In this document: piece after piece, positions 39,601 through 47,287 of the stretch
How positions within the stretch are numbered: position 1 is the stretch's first letter
Layout of the letters: every line of letters begins with the position of its first letter
NCBI GenBank assembly: GCA_005656395.1
Contig: SRSI01000048.1
Span: 2,294,001-2,358,000, forward strand
From: Strongyloides papillosus
Taxonomy: Eukaryota; Nematoda; Chromadorea; Rhabditida; Strongyloididae
Direction: 5' to 3'
Length of the DNA stretch: 64,000 bases
Program-made: the position numbers and the translations under genes
The notes under the pieces: generated by a model
What the model was told of the DNA's origin: nothing
What the model saw: the letters and a program-made list of their open reading frames with translations, nothing else
The model's database searches: none

Positions 39601-42600
39601 CATCACAACCGGAATTAAACTTTGGTGATACATTTCCTGGACAGGTTGTCTCCAAAAGAATATACTTATTTAGTTATTTTCCTCAAAAAATGAATCTTCT
39701 CAGACTATCAACATTAAATAACCAGGGAATTCTATTCTTTGAAAGTAATATTACTACAACAACAATTAACAATAATGATAATAATAAAAAAAAAGATTTA
39801 ATAATACAATCTGGTAAAATTAATGATCTCAATAGAGTTATTTTAATGCCACATCGTTCTTGTAATGAACATTGCTATGTTGGTATCCAACTCCATTCAT
39901 CAGATGGTCAATGGTTCACTTATGGAATGAAATTACCACAAAATTTAGCAGAAATAGATTACTATTTATTTAAAAATATGAAAAATAGGTATGAAAGATT
40001 AATAGGAATGAAAAAAGATATTATTGATGATAGTATTATTGTTGATACGACACATGTTAAGAATTATGAGATTCCTATAAAAGGTAAAATGATCTGGCCA
40101 AAACTTATGACGACAGATGAAGTTATCTTCCCATTAACTGCTGTTGGAAACTATACTATTATGAATTTAACTCTTCAAAATCCATCACTTCAACCAGTTG
40201 TTGTACAATTATTACCTCTTGTTATATATCCCGATGCTGAGGCATTTTTACATTCATTTAGAGAATTCCTACCACCAATGCCTCAACCTATAGAAATAAA
40301 TGAGACGTTAATGTTTAGTTTACGTGATACTGAATTATTTACCCTTCGACCAGACAGTCCAGTTCCTAAGTTAAGAGAAGATTTAGAGAGTATTGTTAAT
40401 ACCCCAATACCAAGGTTTACATTATCAATGTTATTACAACCTGGTATGAAAGTACGTATCAGACTTGGGTTTCTTCCTACTGATCACATATTACGTTCCT
40501 CCCTCCTTATAATACGAAATAATTTAACAGTTGTTGAGTCAGTTGTCTTAATGGGAAGAGGTGCACATATAAATATGGAGGTTGATGGCAAAGTTGCAAG
40601 AACAAAGGATCCATTGTTATTTGATATTCAACCATTTCATTTGTCTGATTGTCATAACCCTAAACGACTTAACCATAAATTAAGTACAACTTTAACTGTT
40701 AAAAGGAGTTTTATGGTAAAAAATACTGGTGAAATACCATTTACTGTTGTTAATATGAGTATAAATAATTACATCTGCGAAAATCGAGGTTTTAGAGTAT
40801 TAAACTGTGAACCATTTACATTAAAACCAAATGAAACACATATTTTAGATATTGCTTATACACCAGATTTCTTAATGTCATGGAATGAGGCAGCTTTACA
40901 ATTATATATGCATATGAATAGTACATCATGGATGTTTCCTATTGCTGCTTCAATACCTAAACATATGTTATCAAAATGTTACTCAGCCTTGCCAAGACCT
41001 CCATTTGAAGGTTTTATGTACTATTCCTGTGTCTCTGCATTAATGTAATTTTTAATTATTTATTTATTTTTTAATTTATCATTCAAATATTTTTTTACTT
41101 TTAGATTTTGTCTTATATGTGTTATAGCTTGTGCATATTTAGAAGGTGATCGTACTATCTCTCATGCTATACGGCTACAATACATGCCACCAAAGAAAAT
41201 ATTTGATTTCAAAAATATTGCTACACCAACTGTTCCACCACCAAATACAATTAAAGAAACAAATGATAATATTGAAGAGAATGTACAAATATCACTTTGG
41301 AAGAGAATAATAAACTACATGGTTTCCAAGGTACTTTATGTATGTAGTTTAATCTGGCATGAAAAGATAACAGCAACGAGATTAAGGTCATCAATGAAAG
41401 AACCATCTAAAGAGAAAGATAAGAAAAAAGCTTTTAGTGAGACATTAAAATTATACCAAGAAACGACGAGATCAATACAAAAAACAGCATTAGATACATT
41501 TAAAATGAGAAATCCAGGTTTATTAAAAAGAGATATTGATCTTGGAGATATAACAACAAATATCAAAATTAGAATGGATGAAAATGATATAAGGAAAAAG
41601 AAGGTAATAGAAGAAGAGAAAGAAGAGGAACTGAACATTGCTAAAAGGTCTCCAGAAGTAGGTAAAGAAAATAATGTTATTGAAAAAGTTGTTCAACAAT
41701 CAAATACAAATATCAAAATCCAGAAAGGAAAGAAAAAAGGTAAAGGAAATAAATCAAATGTCGTTCAAAATAATAAATTATCTATTGTTGAAGAGATCAA
41801 AATAGAAAAGAAAGATAAAAAATATAATGATAAAGATTTTATTGATAGTAAAATAGAATCCAATGGTATTAATGGTGATTTGTTAAGAGACAATGATAGG
41901 AAAAAAATTAAGAATACTTCAAATATTTTGAAAGAAAATATAGAAGCAGAAAAGAATGTGGTTAAAGAGAAGAAAATTGAGAAAAAGAAGTGTGAAACAA
42001 TTAACAATAGTGTTGATGAAGAATCTATGAAAGAAGAAACCATTGAAGAAGAGACAGATGATAAAGAATCTGTTGGTTTCATACAAAAATGGATTGATTC
42101 ATCTAAGAGTGATGAAAAAGAAAGTTCTCCTGGTAGTATTAAATCAAGTTTAAAGAAGGATGATATTGAGGAGGAATGTTCATTAATAGATGAAGAAGGT
42201 ATAATTGATGATATGGATCCAGAAGAAATGGATCCTGTACTATTAATAAGAAAATATAAAGAACTCAAGACAAAATATGCTAAAGATTCATCTAAGAAAA
42301 GTGTAACTCCTGAAATTGACATGGAAAAAGTTAAGCAAGCTCAAAAAGAAATACTTACTCAACAATTTAACATGCCTCTTGATGATGTAGCCAAATGGGA
42401 TCCAGATAATCCGGCTTCTACTTATCAATTTATGGATTTGAATCAATTGGTTAATGAGATGATCTTGCCTAATGGTACTTATGGTACAGAATACATGAAT
42501 TCTTTTAATATAAATCCAGTGGCATTCAATCAGCCATTAAATGATCCATGGAATATAATGTCAGCTTTTACACCAGGTCAAAACTTCTTCCCTCCTGAAC

Positions 42601-42923
42601 ATCAGATGGATAATCTATTCTCAAATATCAATACAACACTTCCATCAGGAGGATCACCAAGTTATTTCCAAAATTCTTCATTCCCCAGTTTTGATAGAAC
42701 ACCACAAATACCACCAACATCTATTTCACAGACTTCTATCATAAATAATCAAACTACAACATCATCAAATACCACACAACAACAAAATAACTTCCCTATC
42801 AGTTCGACAGATGAATTTAACATCTGGAATCCACTTACACAAGAAAACAATGAAACATTTGATAGTTGGATGAAACATACAGGAATTGATAAAATAATCG
42901 ATGACGATGAGAAGAAGAAATAG
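24661..42923 (+). CDS. tmem-131: TMEM131-family ER membrane protein for collagen assembly and secretion
   Basis: Exons 24661-25728, 25777-26054, 38864-41044 and 41105-42923 encode 1781 residues. TMEM131 proteins recruit procollagen in the ER lumen through an N-terminal PapD-like domain and bind the TRAPP complex through the cytosolic tail. Seen here: a signal peptide (1-30), PapD-like/ASH-type beta domains starting at LDPSELDFGECYMGVP, hallmark segments CNEHCYVG, SSLLIIRNNLTVVESV and ALPRPPFEG, one membrane span (about 1163-1187) split by the last intron, and a 590-residue Lys/Glu-rich tail ending near DEFNIWNPL. The join from exon 2 to exon 3 (codon GG|A, IATVYSG to DLYHNSES) keeps the frame and the family's domain continuity, so the two halves are one gene with a 12.8 kb intron. 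That intron hosts 13 opposite-strand genes. The tail is unusually charged. Confidence 0.92.
26120..26353 (-). CDS. Gly/Tyr-rich secreted peptide 1 (77 aa)
   Basis: Signal peptide of about 23 residues (cleavage after ETITA) followed by a mature part made of GGYGGYGGYP-like units and RRPFFGGF, ending GGYYGK. Composition matches nematode NLP/GRSP-type secreted peptides, several of which are epidermal antimicrobials or cuticle components (family knowledge). No cysteine. Its promoter has TATATAAAG about 70 bp upstream and a TGATAAG just beyond. It is the first gene inside the host intron, only 66 bp from the exon 2 donor. Confidence 0.85.
   Translation of the reverse strand: MRSILSLLLCIVIIGMVSETITAQYGGYYGYGGYPSYYGGYGGYGGYPRHYGYGYRRPFFGGFYRPYYGGYGGYYGK
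26421..26439 (-). promoter_or_regulatory. TATA box and GATA site of secreted peptide 1
   Basis: On the minus strand TTGATAAG (within 26440-26433) precedes ATATATAAAG (26430-26421), with the ATG at 26353. TGATAAG is the classic site of worm GATA factors (ELT-2/ELT-3), which drive intestinal and epidermal defence peptides. Use here is inferred. Confidence 0.45.
27080..27367 (-). CDS. Tyr/Gly/Pro-rich secreted peptide 2 with C-x11-C tail (95 aa)
   Basis: Signal peptide of about 25 residues, then a region rich in Tyr, Gly, Asn and Pro (GDYGDYDYGYYGGG, PPSYNYGYGYQP). The tail holds CRMVGIIFRRLVC at residues 79-91, with two cysteines 11 residues apart bracketing a cationic, hydrophobic loop. The same motif ends peptides 3 and 4, so the three are paralogues that differ in their Gly-rich middle. 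A TATA box (TATATAAG) lies at 27410-27403 and a TGATAA at 27389-27384. Confidence 0.85.
   Translation of the reverse strand: MKSFVYYSCILFLIFVFQTFPKVKGDYGDYDYGYYGGGNPHWNTPYSNPYYNNYGSYHPPSYNYGYGYQPSVGYYGSGCRMVGIIFRRLVCPINY
27403..27410 (-). promoter_or_regulatory. TATA box of secreted peptide 2
   Basis: TATATAAG on the minus strand 36 bp upstream of the ATG, with TGATAA (27389-27384) between. In the tandem copy at about 29135-29150 the same position reads ...ATGTAAG, so the TATA box was lost where no gene follows. Confidence 0.4.
27674..28060 (-). CDS. Gly/His/Arg-rich secreted peptide 3 with C-x11-C tail (128 aa)
   Basis: Signal peptide of about 20 residues (MKFFHLVILLFLLIFYESTG), then GGRGGRGNRGG and His-rich GGHHDRFGYHGGG stretches that could bind metal, then Asn/Tyr/Gly repeats. 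It ends with CRVVGLLFRRIRC (111-123) and FNYFG. Paralogue of peptide 4 in the next duplication unit. TATATAAA at 28117-28110 is 50 bp upstream of the ATG. Confidence 0.87.
   Translation of the reverse strand: MKFFHLVILLFLLIFYESTGARGGRGGRGNRGGGDHHGGRGRHDGIGHHDRGGHHDRFGYHGGGMSHESGYGSNSWRRRRPWFDRSGGGGYNNWNSYGNYGYGNYGYGENCRVVGLLFRRIRCFNYFG
28110..28117 (-). promoter_or_regulatory. TATA box of secreted peptide 3
   Basis: TATATAAA on the minus strand 50 bp before the ATG, conserved at 29818-29811 upstream of the duplicated peptide 4. Confidence 0.5.
29408..29761 (-). CDS. Gly/His-rich secreted peptide 4 with C-x11-C tail (117 aa)
   Basis: Start taken at 29761 (MKLSRLAILLFLLIF), giving a clean signal peptide matching peptide 3; an upstream in-frame ATG at 29824 would add 21 residues and lies upstream of the TATA box at 29818-29811, so it is rejected. 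The mature part begins RGGHGGGGHHGGGGHHGGG, strongly His/Gly-rich, and ends with CRVVGLFFRRIRC (100-112) and FGFFG. The His-Gly runs suggest Zn or Cu binding, as in other His-rich defence peptides, by inference. Confidence 0.87.
   Translation of the reverse strand: MKLSRLAILLFLLIFYRLIEARGGHGGGGHHGGGGHHGGGHHGGYGSHHFGGISHGGGYGWRHFGSGYGSHSFGWRRPWYGGYGYNNWGSYGNYGYGNNCRVVGLFFRRIRCFGFFG
29811..29818 (-). promoter_or_regulatory. TATA box of secreted peptide 4
   Basis: TATATAAA on the minus strand 50 bp before the chosen ATG, in the same place as in the paralogous unit. Confidence 0.5.
31149..31370 (-). CDS. Gly/Phe/Arg-rich secreted peptide 5 (73 aa)
   Basis: Signal peptide of about 20 residues (cleavage near AILTQG), a short very basic stretch WRGRMWRRRAL, then four repeats of the form GRPFGYGGF (G/A-RP-F/W-GYGGF) and a FFG end. 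No cysteine. Same class as the neighbours and oriented the same way. Confidence 0.85.
   Translation of the reverse strand: MKIISIFLIVLLLSSAILTQGRLGWRGRMWRRRALMMGWGRPFGYGGFGRPWGYGGFARPFGYGGFGYPGFFG
31601..31870 (-). CDS. Arg/Gly/Tyr-rich secreted peptide 6 (89 aa)
   Basis: Signal peptide of about 21 residues (ending TTLEG), then a highly basic RRRGGGRRGIYRGRGYGRR block and repeats of RGFYRRPYYG/RGFYRRPFYG, ending GYGRVPPPYWSYPYFYGK. With about 20 Arg and almost no acidic residues the mature peptide is strongly cationic, as expected of a membrane-active defence peptide. That role is inferred. Confidence 0.86.
   Translation of the reverse strand: MKITNFLLLILLSYFLFTTLEGRRRGGGRRGIYRGRGYGRRGGYGRGFYRRPYYGRGFYRRPFYGGYRPYYGYGRVPPPYWSYPYFYGK
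32103..32375 (-). CDS. Gly/Tyr/Pro-rich secreted peptide 7 with YGGYRPF repeats (90 aa)
   Basis: Signal peptide of about 19 residues (MKTLIYIFAILLLLTSTDA), a Trp/Gly-rich part (RGWGRNWGGGYA), then four copies of a 7-residue unit YRPFYGG encoded by 21 bp DNA repeats (about 32149-32220), ending YWGMPFYG. The repeats at DNA level show recent slippage expansion. Confidence 0.86.
   Translation of the reverse strand: MKTLIYIFAILLLLTSTDARGWGRNWGGGYARTVTYRYWGHNNGFNRGWGGPGYRPFYGGYRPFYGGYRPFYGGYRPYWGNPYWGMPFYG
32724..32903 (-). CDS. Gly/Met/Arg/Phe secreted peptide 8 (59 aa)
   Basis: Short intronless gene. Signal peptide MRIPSILLFSILMLLMTTTV followed by VES, then tandem GFGRM/GMGRM units (RFGMRGFGRMRGFSRM, then GGFGRMGGMGRMGGFGRM) ending FG. 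The repeat of Gly-Phe-Gly-Arg-Met resembles worm NLP peptides of the GGxGxx type. Basic, no cysteine, no acidic residue in the mature part except the processing site. It fits the orientation and spacing of its neighbours, which supports it despite its length. Confidence 0.8.
   Translation of the reverse strand: MRIPSILLFSILMLLMTTTVVESRFGMRGFGRMRGFSRMGGFGRMGGMGRMGGFGRMFG
33261..33509 (-). CDS. Gly/Trp-rich secreted peptide 9 (82 aa)
   Basis: Signal peptide of about 29 residues (ending TPTEA), then QWGRFGARGGFNGG, GWNRGWGNGYGRGWGGG and GLGLGFGK. The QWG start of the mature part is the same as in several C. elegans NLP peptides. TATATAAA at 33577-33570 is 61 bp upstream of the ATG. Confidence 0.85.
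   Translation of the reverse strand: MKKANISSTLITFICVLVGMILLITPTEAQWGRFGARGGFNGGYGGWNRGWGNGYGRGWGGGYGYGNYGVRANAGLGLGFGK
33570..33577 (-). promoter_or_regulatory. TATA box of secreted peptide 9
   Basis: TATATAAA on the minus strand about 60 bp before the ATG, the spacing seen across the cluster. Confidence 0.45.
34173..35618 (-). CDS. Large secreted Arg/Asn/Gly-rich protein with NNFGNRPP repeats (481 aa)
   Basis: The largest nested gene and unlike the others in having a globular N-terminal region. Signal peptide of about 20 residues, then a 110-residue acidic module with two cysteines (in DMHCVVSW and YSYCAPVV) and many Tyr/Glu/Asp, which I do not recognise. A Met/Pro-rich hydrophobic stretch follows (MPMYMPYGGMFMPP, LIPVPIFIGG), then a very basic Arg/Asn/Gly-rich C-terminal half with seven tandem copies of an 8-residue unit like NNFGNRPP. 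It could be a cuticle, sheath or egg-matrix protein; the function is unknown. Confidence 0.85.
   Translation of the reverse strand: MFYLLNILSYLLLIFPLVRSQNVDNQNIPIVDLNYVNDMHCVVSWNNEKGETVGDAVRVFKDTEGYWDFESVTDESEYWNMKSNSEMSDFQEYSNAQDYITFREYRSGIYGDINIEYSYCAPVVSEDGFNNNQFINQNFMPTYLGGSSMPMYMPYGGMFMPPVLSPLIPVPIFIGGSLIGWRRNNLFFGRRFMPGFGGANFIRRGLWNSMDYGLRTRRYGSPMGSMFMDNQFDGRRNMLPPIGFSTDSRMNGFGSRRRGRNGPRGSIEFGRSRIREHNRFGSRRNDRFGGRRPGRPGLVRPNRNFNSNSIGPKRGNNRPRVNNQKPPKNFGSRPPNNFGNRPSNNFGNRPPNNFGNRPPNNFGNRPPNNFGNRPPNNFGKRPNMHNLFPFSGGRGGRNPMSIGMRQNFFSQNPWRRFQNGGFNRRNNGFQVRNQQRPNFSNRFNMRPSSNRNWNQGRQNRRNNFSRPGRGPSSRGNRGRKG
34484..34640 (-). repeat. 24 bp coding tandem repeat (about 6.5 copies)
   Basis: Direct 24 bp repeats encode the NNFGNRPP units of the 481-residue protein. 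The copies are nearly identical at DNA level, so they expanded recently or are kept homogeneous by slippage. Confidence 0.85.
35952..36491 (-). CDS. Gly/Asn/Arg-rich secreted protein with GNQGGFGNN repeats (179 aa)
   Basis: Signal peptide of about 22 residues (ending GQVAG), then QSGPPGGNGG, RG-rich runs, about four 10-residue repeats of the form GNQGGFGNNR, and a Pro/Trp/Met tail (GWRPHMPWWGRFGPRPEMM). It lacks cysteine. A TATA-like TATAATATAAAAG lies about 40-50 bp upstream of the ATG. Similar in style to the C-terminal half of the neighbouring 481-residue protein, which may be a distant relative. Confidence 0.85.
   Translation of the reverse strand: MRNFFILLYISIICIFLGQVAGQSGPPGGNGGSRRGGGGQRGSGRGGQRNPGRGNQGNSGRDRGNQGGFGNNRDNQGGFGNNRGNQGGFGNNGDNQGGFGNNRGNQDRNWGSNGGQGSFGRGDSGFNENQGRPFGPGSGRFGGRPDFMGPGGWRPHMPWWGRFGPRPEMMGRFPDPMFG
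36175..36330 (-). repeat. 30 bp coding tandem repeat (about 5 copies)
   Basis: Direct 30 bp repeats encoding GNQGGFGNNR/D units in the 179-residue secreted protein. Confidence 0.8.
36952..37275 (-). CDS. Prepropeptide with KRR site and cationic amphipathic core, copy A (107 aa)
   Basis: Signal peptide of about 21 residues, an acidic propiece (NEEINDSIGENFLQQHIRV), the dibasic/tribasic cleavage site KRR, then a cationic glycine-rich stretch FGGLGIFMRLGRMGLRGARR with alternating hydrophobic and Arg residues, and an Asn/Tyr/Gly tail (YYGNSYSGNNYYGNN). This prepro layout, with an acidic spacer that neutralises a basic core before furin-type processing, is typical of antimicrobial peptide precursors. 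Close paralogue of the gene at 37427-37747; the pair arose by tandem duplication. Confidence 0.85.
   Translation of the reverse strand: MILIKLDIIILFLYIIIPIWSIRNEEINDSIGENFLQQHIRVKRRFGGLGIFMRLGRMGLRGARRGGRIFGRGRGGGNMYGNNNMYGYNNYYGNSYSGNNYYGNNWG
37427..37747 (-). CDS. Prepropeptide with KRR site and cationic amphipathic core, copy B (106 aa)
   Basis: Paralogue of copy A with the same signal peptide style, an acidic propiece ending FLQQHIRVKRR, a more basic core (IGGLRIFWRLGRLGLRGVRR) and a Tyr/Asn/Gly tail. It carries two cysteines (RRRSCGG and NYNCYNN) absent in copy A. The signal and propiece are more conserved between the copies than the tail. A TATAAATA lies at 37802-37794, about 50 bp before the ATG. 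Confidence 0.85.
   Translation of the reverse strand: MILSKLNIFILFLYIIIPIWSIKNEEMHSNINDNFLQQHIRVKRRIGGLRIFWRLGRLGLRGVRRGGRMLRRRSCGGMYGYNNYNCYNNYYGNNYYGYNYYGNNWR
37794..37802 (-). promoter_or_regulatory. TATA box of prepropeptide copy B
   Basis: TATAAATA on the minus strand 47 bp before the ATG at 37747. Confidence 0.4.
38057..38344. mobile_element. Foldback/MITE-like element with 42 bp inverted repeats
   Basis: Left arm 38057-38099 and right arm 38303-38344 are inverted copies (TTAGGTGAG...AGTGCATCTGTA-GAAAATGC) with few mismatches. The interior of about 200 bp holds purine-rich, then complementary pyrimidine-rich, sequence and no transposase. A 72-residue open frame across it is a by-product of the arms. 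No clear target-site duplication is seen. Confidence 0.6.
38625..38740. repeat. Diverged copy of the upstream region at 36548-36665
   Basis: The strings GTTTCAATATATT, AAGAAATTATTC and AATAGGTTAT recur in the same order in both places. This looks like the remnant of another duplicated peptide-gene unit whose coding part is gone. Confidence 0.45.
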
Positions 42924-43837
42924 AAGTTTGGGATTGAATTTTTAAATGAAATAAAAAGTATATTGAAAGAGAAAGGATAGAATACTTAGTTATTAAAAAA
43001 TATTATATCATATCAATGGTGATTGATAAAATGTATCATTTTTGATAATATTATACAAAATAAATAATTTGCTTCCATAAACTTTTTATTTTTAAAGGGC
43101 TAAACATTATGACAATACATTAAAATATGTGTTGAATTACCAAAAAATTGAAATATTTATTTTAATTATGCATTATTTTCATCATTGACAGGTCTTACTT
43201 CCGTGACAATCCACAATTGTTTCTTTGCCATCTTCTTTATTTCATAAACTCGCATAGATTATGTATCATTACATTCATTACTCTTTAAATCGTTAATACT
43301 TTAAGGATCTTTCTCTTTTTTAGTTCTATATACAGCTAAACTAATTAGAAAAAAACGTTTTGAAAAATAAGATAAATCTAAAAATAAAACGAAATATCTC
43401 CTATTAAATAATAAAATGTCTTTAAATGAAGAAAAAAAATGGATTAATTATGTATATCGTTTGTAACAACAATCAATGGATATTTCTACGTCAAATGAAG
43501 ATTCGAATGACTATTTCGATGAAAAGCTTTCTGCCTATTGCAGATTTCCTTCTGCCATTTATAAATTTATTGTCATGTCAACGAAAATATTTAAAAAAAA
43601 CAGCAATTTTCACATTGCAATTATGTCATTAACAAATGACATGGATAAAATTTAGTTTCATAAACTAAGAAATTTCTATATAAACTTATTTTTAATGATA
43701 AATTTGTATAACAAAAAAAATTTCACTGAAAAAATGAAAAAAAGATGAATGGAGATTAGTATCTTTTCAATTCGTATACGTAAAACTTAGATAACCAAGT
43801 AAAAATAAACAGGAAAAGTATACAATAAAATAACGTA
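42924..43837. other. Downstream of TMEM131; only short possible coding fragments
   Basis: AT-rich DNA. A 29-codon minus frame at 43255-43166 (contains AKKQLWIVTEVRPVNDENN) reads like real protein sequence but is too short to call; it could be an exon or a relic. A second short frame, 43476-43655 on the plus strand, is listed separately. Confidence 0.35.
43476..43655 (+). CDS. Possible 59-residue hypothetical protein
   Basis: Starts MDISTSNEDSNDYFDEKLSA and ends TNDMDKI. Amino-acid composition is more balanced than in chance frames of this AT-rich DNA. No signal, membrane span or domain. It may be a relic of a longer gene in this decaying region. Confidence 0.25.
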   Translation: MDISTSNEDSNDYFDEKLSAYCRFPSAIYKFIVMSTKIFKKNSNFHIAIMSLTNDMDKI

Positions 43838-44240
43838 TTATGATTTCCACTTCCGATACCACCATTCTTTTTTGCAATTACAACTTTCACCTTTACCTGT
43901 TAACAATCTAAATTCAAAGCATGTATGATGAAAAAACGCATACTTCTTAAAATCTGATTCTACACAGCCACTTTCTATCATTTCACCATTGTCATACTCG
44001 TATCAGTTGATATACATAAAACCATTAAAAGATGTTTCAGACAAAATCTCAATTATTTGATTAATTGTTACATATGGTTCAGCGAGTATAAATTTATCTG
44101 GTATATTTAATTCAAGAATACCATTCATTTGACCACACTTCTACATATCAGAAGTCTTATCTTTTTCATAACTTTTTTCAAACTAAAAAGTGATCAATAA
44201 TAATAAAAGAAATAATAAAAAATACAATATCTTCTTACGT
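43838..44240 (-). pseudogene. Decayed small secreted Cys-containing protein
   Basis: Read on the minus strand, a Leu-rich signal-like segment (YFLLFLLLLLITF) is followed by about 110 codons of ordinary protein with ESCNCKKEWWYRKWKS at the end. The single frame holds three stops (TAG just after the hydrophobic stretch, TAG, and TGA) and no start codon. No frameshift is needed to follow it. Family not recognised. Confidence 0.6.
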
Positions 44241-44526
44241 AATGGATATTAATTTTTTTTTATAGCTGTTTAAGTCCATTGGAGATAACAGTTTCATCTT
44301 CTACTACACACAAAACCTAAACATGTTTTTTTAATCAATACGATTTATATAAAAGAAGGGCTATATTCGATAGCATTTTAGGGCCTAGGTTTTTTACTCA
44401 TTTAGCAAACACATTCTAGTTCATTTTGCATGTACATTCTATCTTATTTTGCATATACAAGACTAGGTAGTAGAATGTATACATAAAACGAAGTAAAATG
44501 CATACACAAAATGATCTAAAAATATA

Positions 44527-45970
44527 CAGGGTGTCTCATAATTAACTCCCCACCTGCGAGAGCTTATAACTTTTTTCTACGAAGAGATAAAAACGTGAAA
44601 TTTTGCAGGTTAGTAGAACTAAGAGACAATATTTTTTATTTTTTTATTTTTAAAAAATTATGGTCCCATTCGGACTTATGGCCATTTTAAAAAAATTTGT
44701 TTTTTTCGCCTTTATGAGTACGTAACTTTTTTATATGAAGAGATATTTAGATGATTCTTTTACAGATCGAAAGCTTAACTTCTTTTGTACAAGAATCCTC
44801 AATATCATAAATATTGAACTTCATTAACATTGTTTAATTTTTAATTAAAACAAAAAAACCACGATTTTTGTCAAAATTTCATAGTTTTTTCAAAATTAAA
44901 GCTCATTGAGAAGATTCTCGCAAAAGCTTTATCAATATTCTAATAGAGTAAACGAAGCTCTATCTAACTGTAATAATCTTGTTTCTTGGTAATAAGTTCC
45001 AAGAAAGTTATGACAATTCAAAAATAGTATAATTTTTCATTTTCGTTAGCATTTGAAAAAAAGTATGCTATTTCTTTCAATTTTTTAACATCGATAATAA
45101 TTCTTTATTGAAAGTAGTTGAAATATCATTTTATTTTTTATTGCTAATTGTTTATATTTCGAACATAAATCCAATGAGAACAAAGTCGAAAATACGAAAT
45201 TTTTGAAAGATGCATAAAGATGCTCTTATAAGGCAATTGTTATGTAAAATAGTATAAAACGCAGATAAATTGTAATAAATGTTAAGAAAAATGATTTTTA
45301 AAAAAATTTAAGTAATAAAAATTATTGGAGTTGTTTTGCCCAAATATGGACAAATGAGCAATATACCGTAAATTAGCATACTTTATTGATGAAAATAATA
45401 CTATTAGGTATTGAATATGTTAAAAAATAGTGTTTATAACTTAATTTTTTACCAAAAGTACGAAATTTGTAATCTTTGGTAAATCATAACTTTCGTCAAT
45501 GTCCTTTGATTTTAATATCATTATACTCATTCGATAGACCTTCGTTAACTTTATTAGAATAATGGTAAAACATTTGTGATAATTTTCTCAATGAGCATTA
45601 ATTTTGAAAAAAAACACGAAATTTAGCAAAAATCGTGGTTTTTTGTTTTAATTAAAAATTAAACAATGTTAATGAAGTTCAATGTTTATGATATTGAAAA
45701 TTCTAGCACAAAAAAAGTTGAGCTTTCGATCTGTAAAAGAATCATTTCAATATCTCATCATATAAAAAAGTTAAGTGCTCAGAGAGACAAAAAAAATACA
45801 CTTTTTTAAAATGACTATAAGTCCTCATAGGGCCATAATTATTTAAAAATAAAAAAAATAAAAAATATCGTCTCTTAGTTCTATTAATCTCCAAAATTTC
45901 ACGTTTATATCTCTTTATATAAAAAAGTTTTTAACGCTCGCAGGTGGAGAGTTAATTATGAGACATCCTG
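44527..45970. mobile_element. Non-autonomous TA-flanked DNA transposon with ~440 bp terminal inverted repeats
   Basis: The ends are CAGGGTGTCTCATAATTAAC and its near-complement ending ATGAGACATCCTG, each flanked by TATA, as expected for a TA target-site duplication of the Tc1/mariner superfamily. The arms run to about 44970 and from about 45530, with many matched blocks in inverted order. The 550 bp core has no transposase frame. Arms have drifted, so the copy is old. Confidence 0.8.
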
Positions 45971-47287
45971 TATATAAAAAAAAATCTTAAATCTTTTACA
46001 GATATCCAATATCTTCAATGAATTCTTACTAGAATAAAAAAATCTTTCACCACATTTAGAGGTGGAAAACGTAAATCTTATGGAAGAAAATTCTTTTACA
46101 TAGTTCTTTAGGAACATGTTCAAAAGTATTTAAGTTTTTTTTAACCACTTTTTTGTCTATGAAATGAAGAAAAAATGGTTTTTTTTATTTTAATACGACA
46201 TTTAAACTAATTTTTTAATAATTATAAATCCTTTCTTCAATTTAACACTTTTTTTTAGAAATTATTTTGTTATTTTTACTAAGGATTACAGTTAAAAAGC
46301 TTTATTTTCTTTAAAACAAAAATTTATGAGTAGATCAATTTAGTTATATTAATTTTCATTGAATATTTTTTCTATTTCAATTAATTCACTTCCTCTTTTC
46401 TTCTATAAAAATTATATTGAAGCATGAAATGTGGAATTTAAAAACAAAACTCAATATTTATATATTTGCATATTTATATAATATAAATTCTTTTTCATTT
46501 CAAAATAGTTATCAAAATGCGATTCAGTATGTTGTTGAAAGAAGATGTATTAAGAAATATTGGAATTATATAAATTTTATCAACAATAAATATTACATTT
46601 TTAAGCACAATTATTTTAAAATTTTTTATTATTGGTAGGTAAAAGTTGAATAAAGTTTTGTATTAAATGATAAAACTCTGTTTTTAAAAGATTTTTTATT
46701 TTAATATCGTAATAAGATTAATTTTGTCTCTTACACTTCGCAATCATTTTCATTTAATTTTCTTTTGATCATACATGTTTTAACATTTTATTAGTGTTAT
46801 ATATAAAGATGTATTTGGTAACTCTCTAGACATTAATTCTAGTTTTAATATGACATTTTAAATGTCTAGGTGTATGTTAAATTTGTTATCATTTTTAGTT
46901 GTGTTTAACCGATGAGTTGATCTAATATGTATATATATTTCTATTGTCCGATTATTTTATTCATTGTCCCTAATTGTATGAGACATCCACGTTTATACCT
47001 AATTTTTTTATTTCTATTGGTGCTTTCTCTTTATTTTATTTGAAGCAATTTTTCTATTATAACAATTTTACCACCTAATTATATTTATACTTATCAGAAT
47101 TTTCTTTTAGTTGTAAACTATTGGTTGTACAATTATTTAATTGTACCACGACTTATTAGTCATTTAAATACTAACAAACATAGAGAATCTTCTTACCGAA
47201 AAGAGTATTGAGTAAATTAGCAGTTTTGACACATTAAAAAGGGAGGGGGTAGGTTTAGTGGTTCATTATTCTCTATGGTATTTTTAG
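45971..47287. other. AT-rich interval upstream of the Argonaute
   Basis: The missing first exon of the Argonaute, if it still exists, should be here, but I could not find an ATG with a donor that fits. An open frame at 46417-46638 is low-complexity and not called. Confidence 0.4.

Noticed and set aside
41336..42322. Ser/Phe-rich minus frames opposite the TMEM131 tail
   Set aside because: They are the complement of Lys/Glu-rich coding and lack introns, start context and domains.
24661..42923. Two separate genes, one at each side of the peptide cluster
   Set aside because: The split codon GG|A, good donor and acceptor, and continuous TMEM131 domain order show one gene. The first half alone lacks a stop in context and the second lacks a start and signal peptide.
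46417..46638. Possible first exon or gene upstream of the Argonaute
   Set aside because: Sequence is Asn/Tyr/Ile-rich without similarity to Argonaute N-termini, and the donor does not lead to a supported join.
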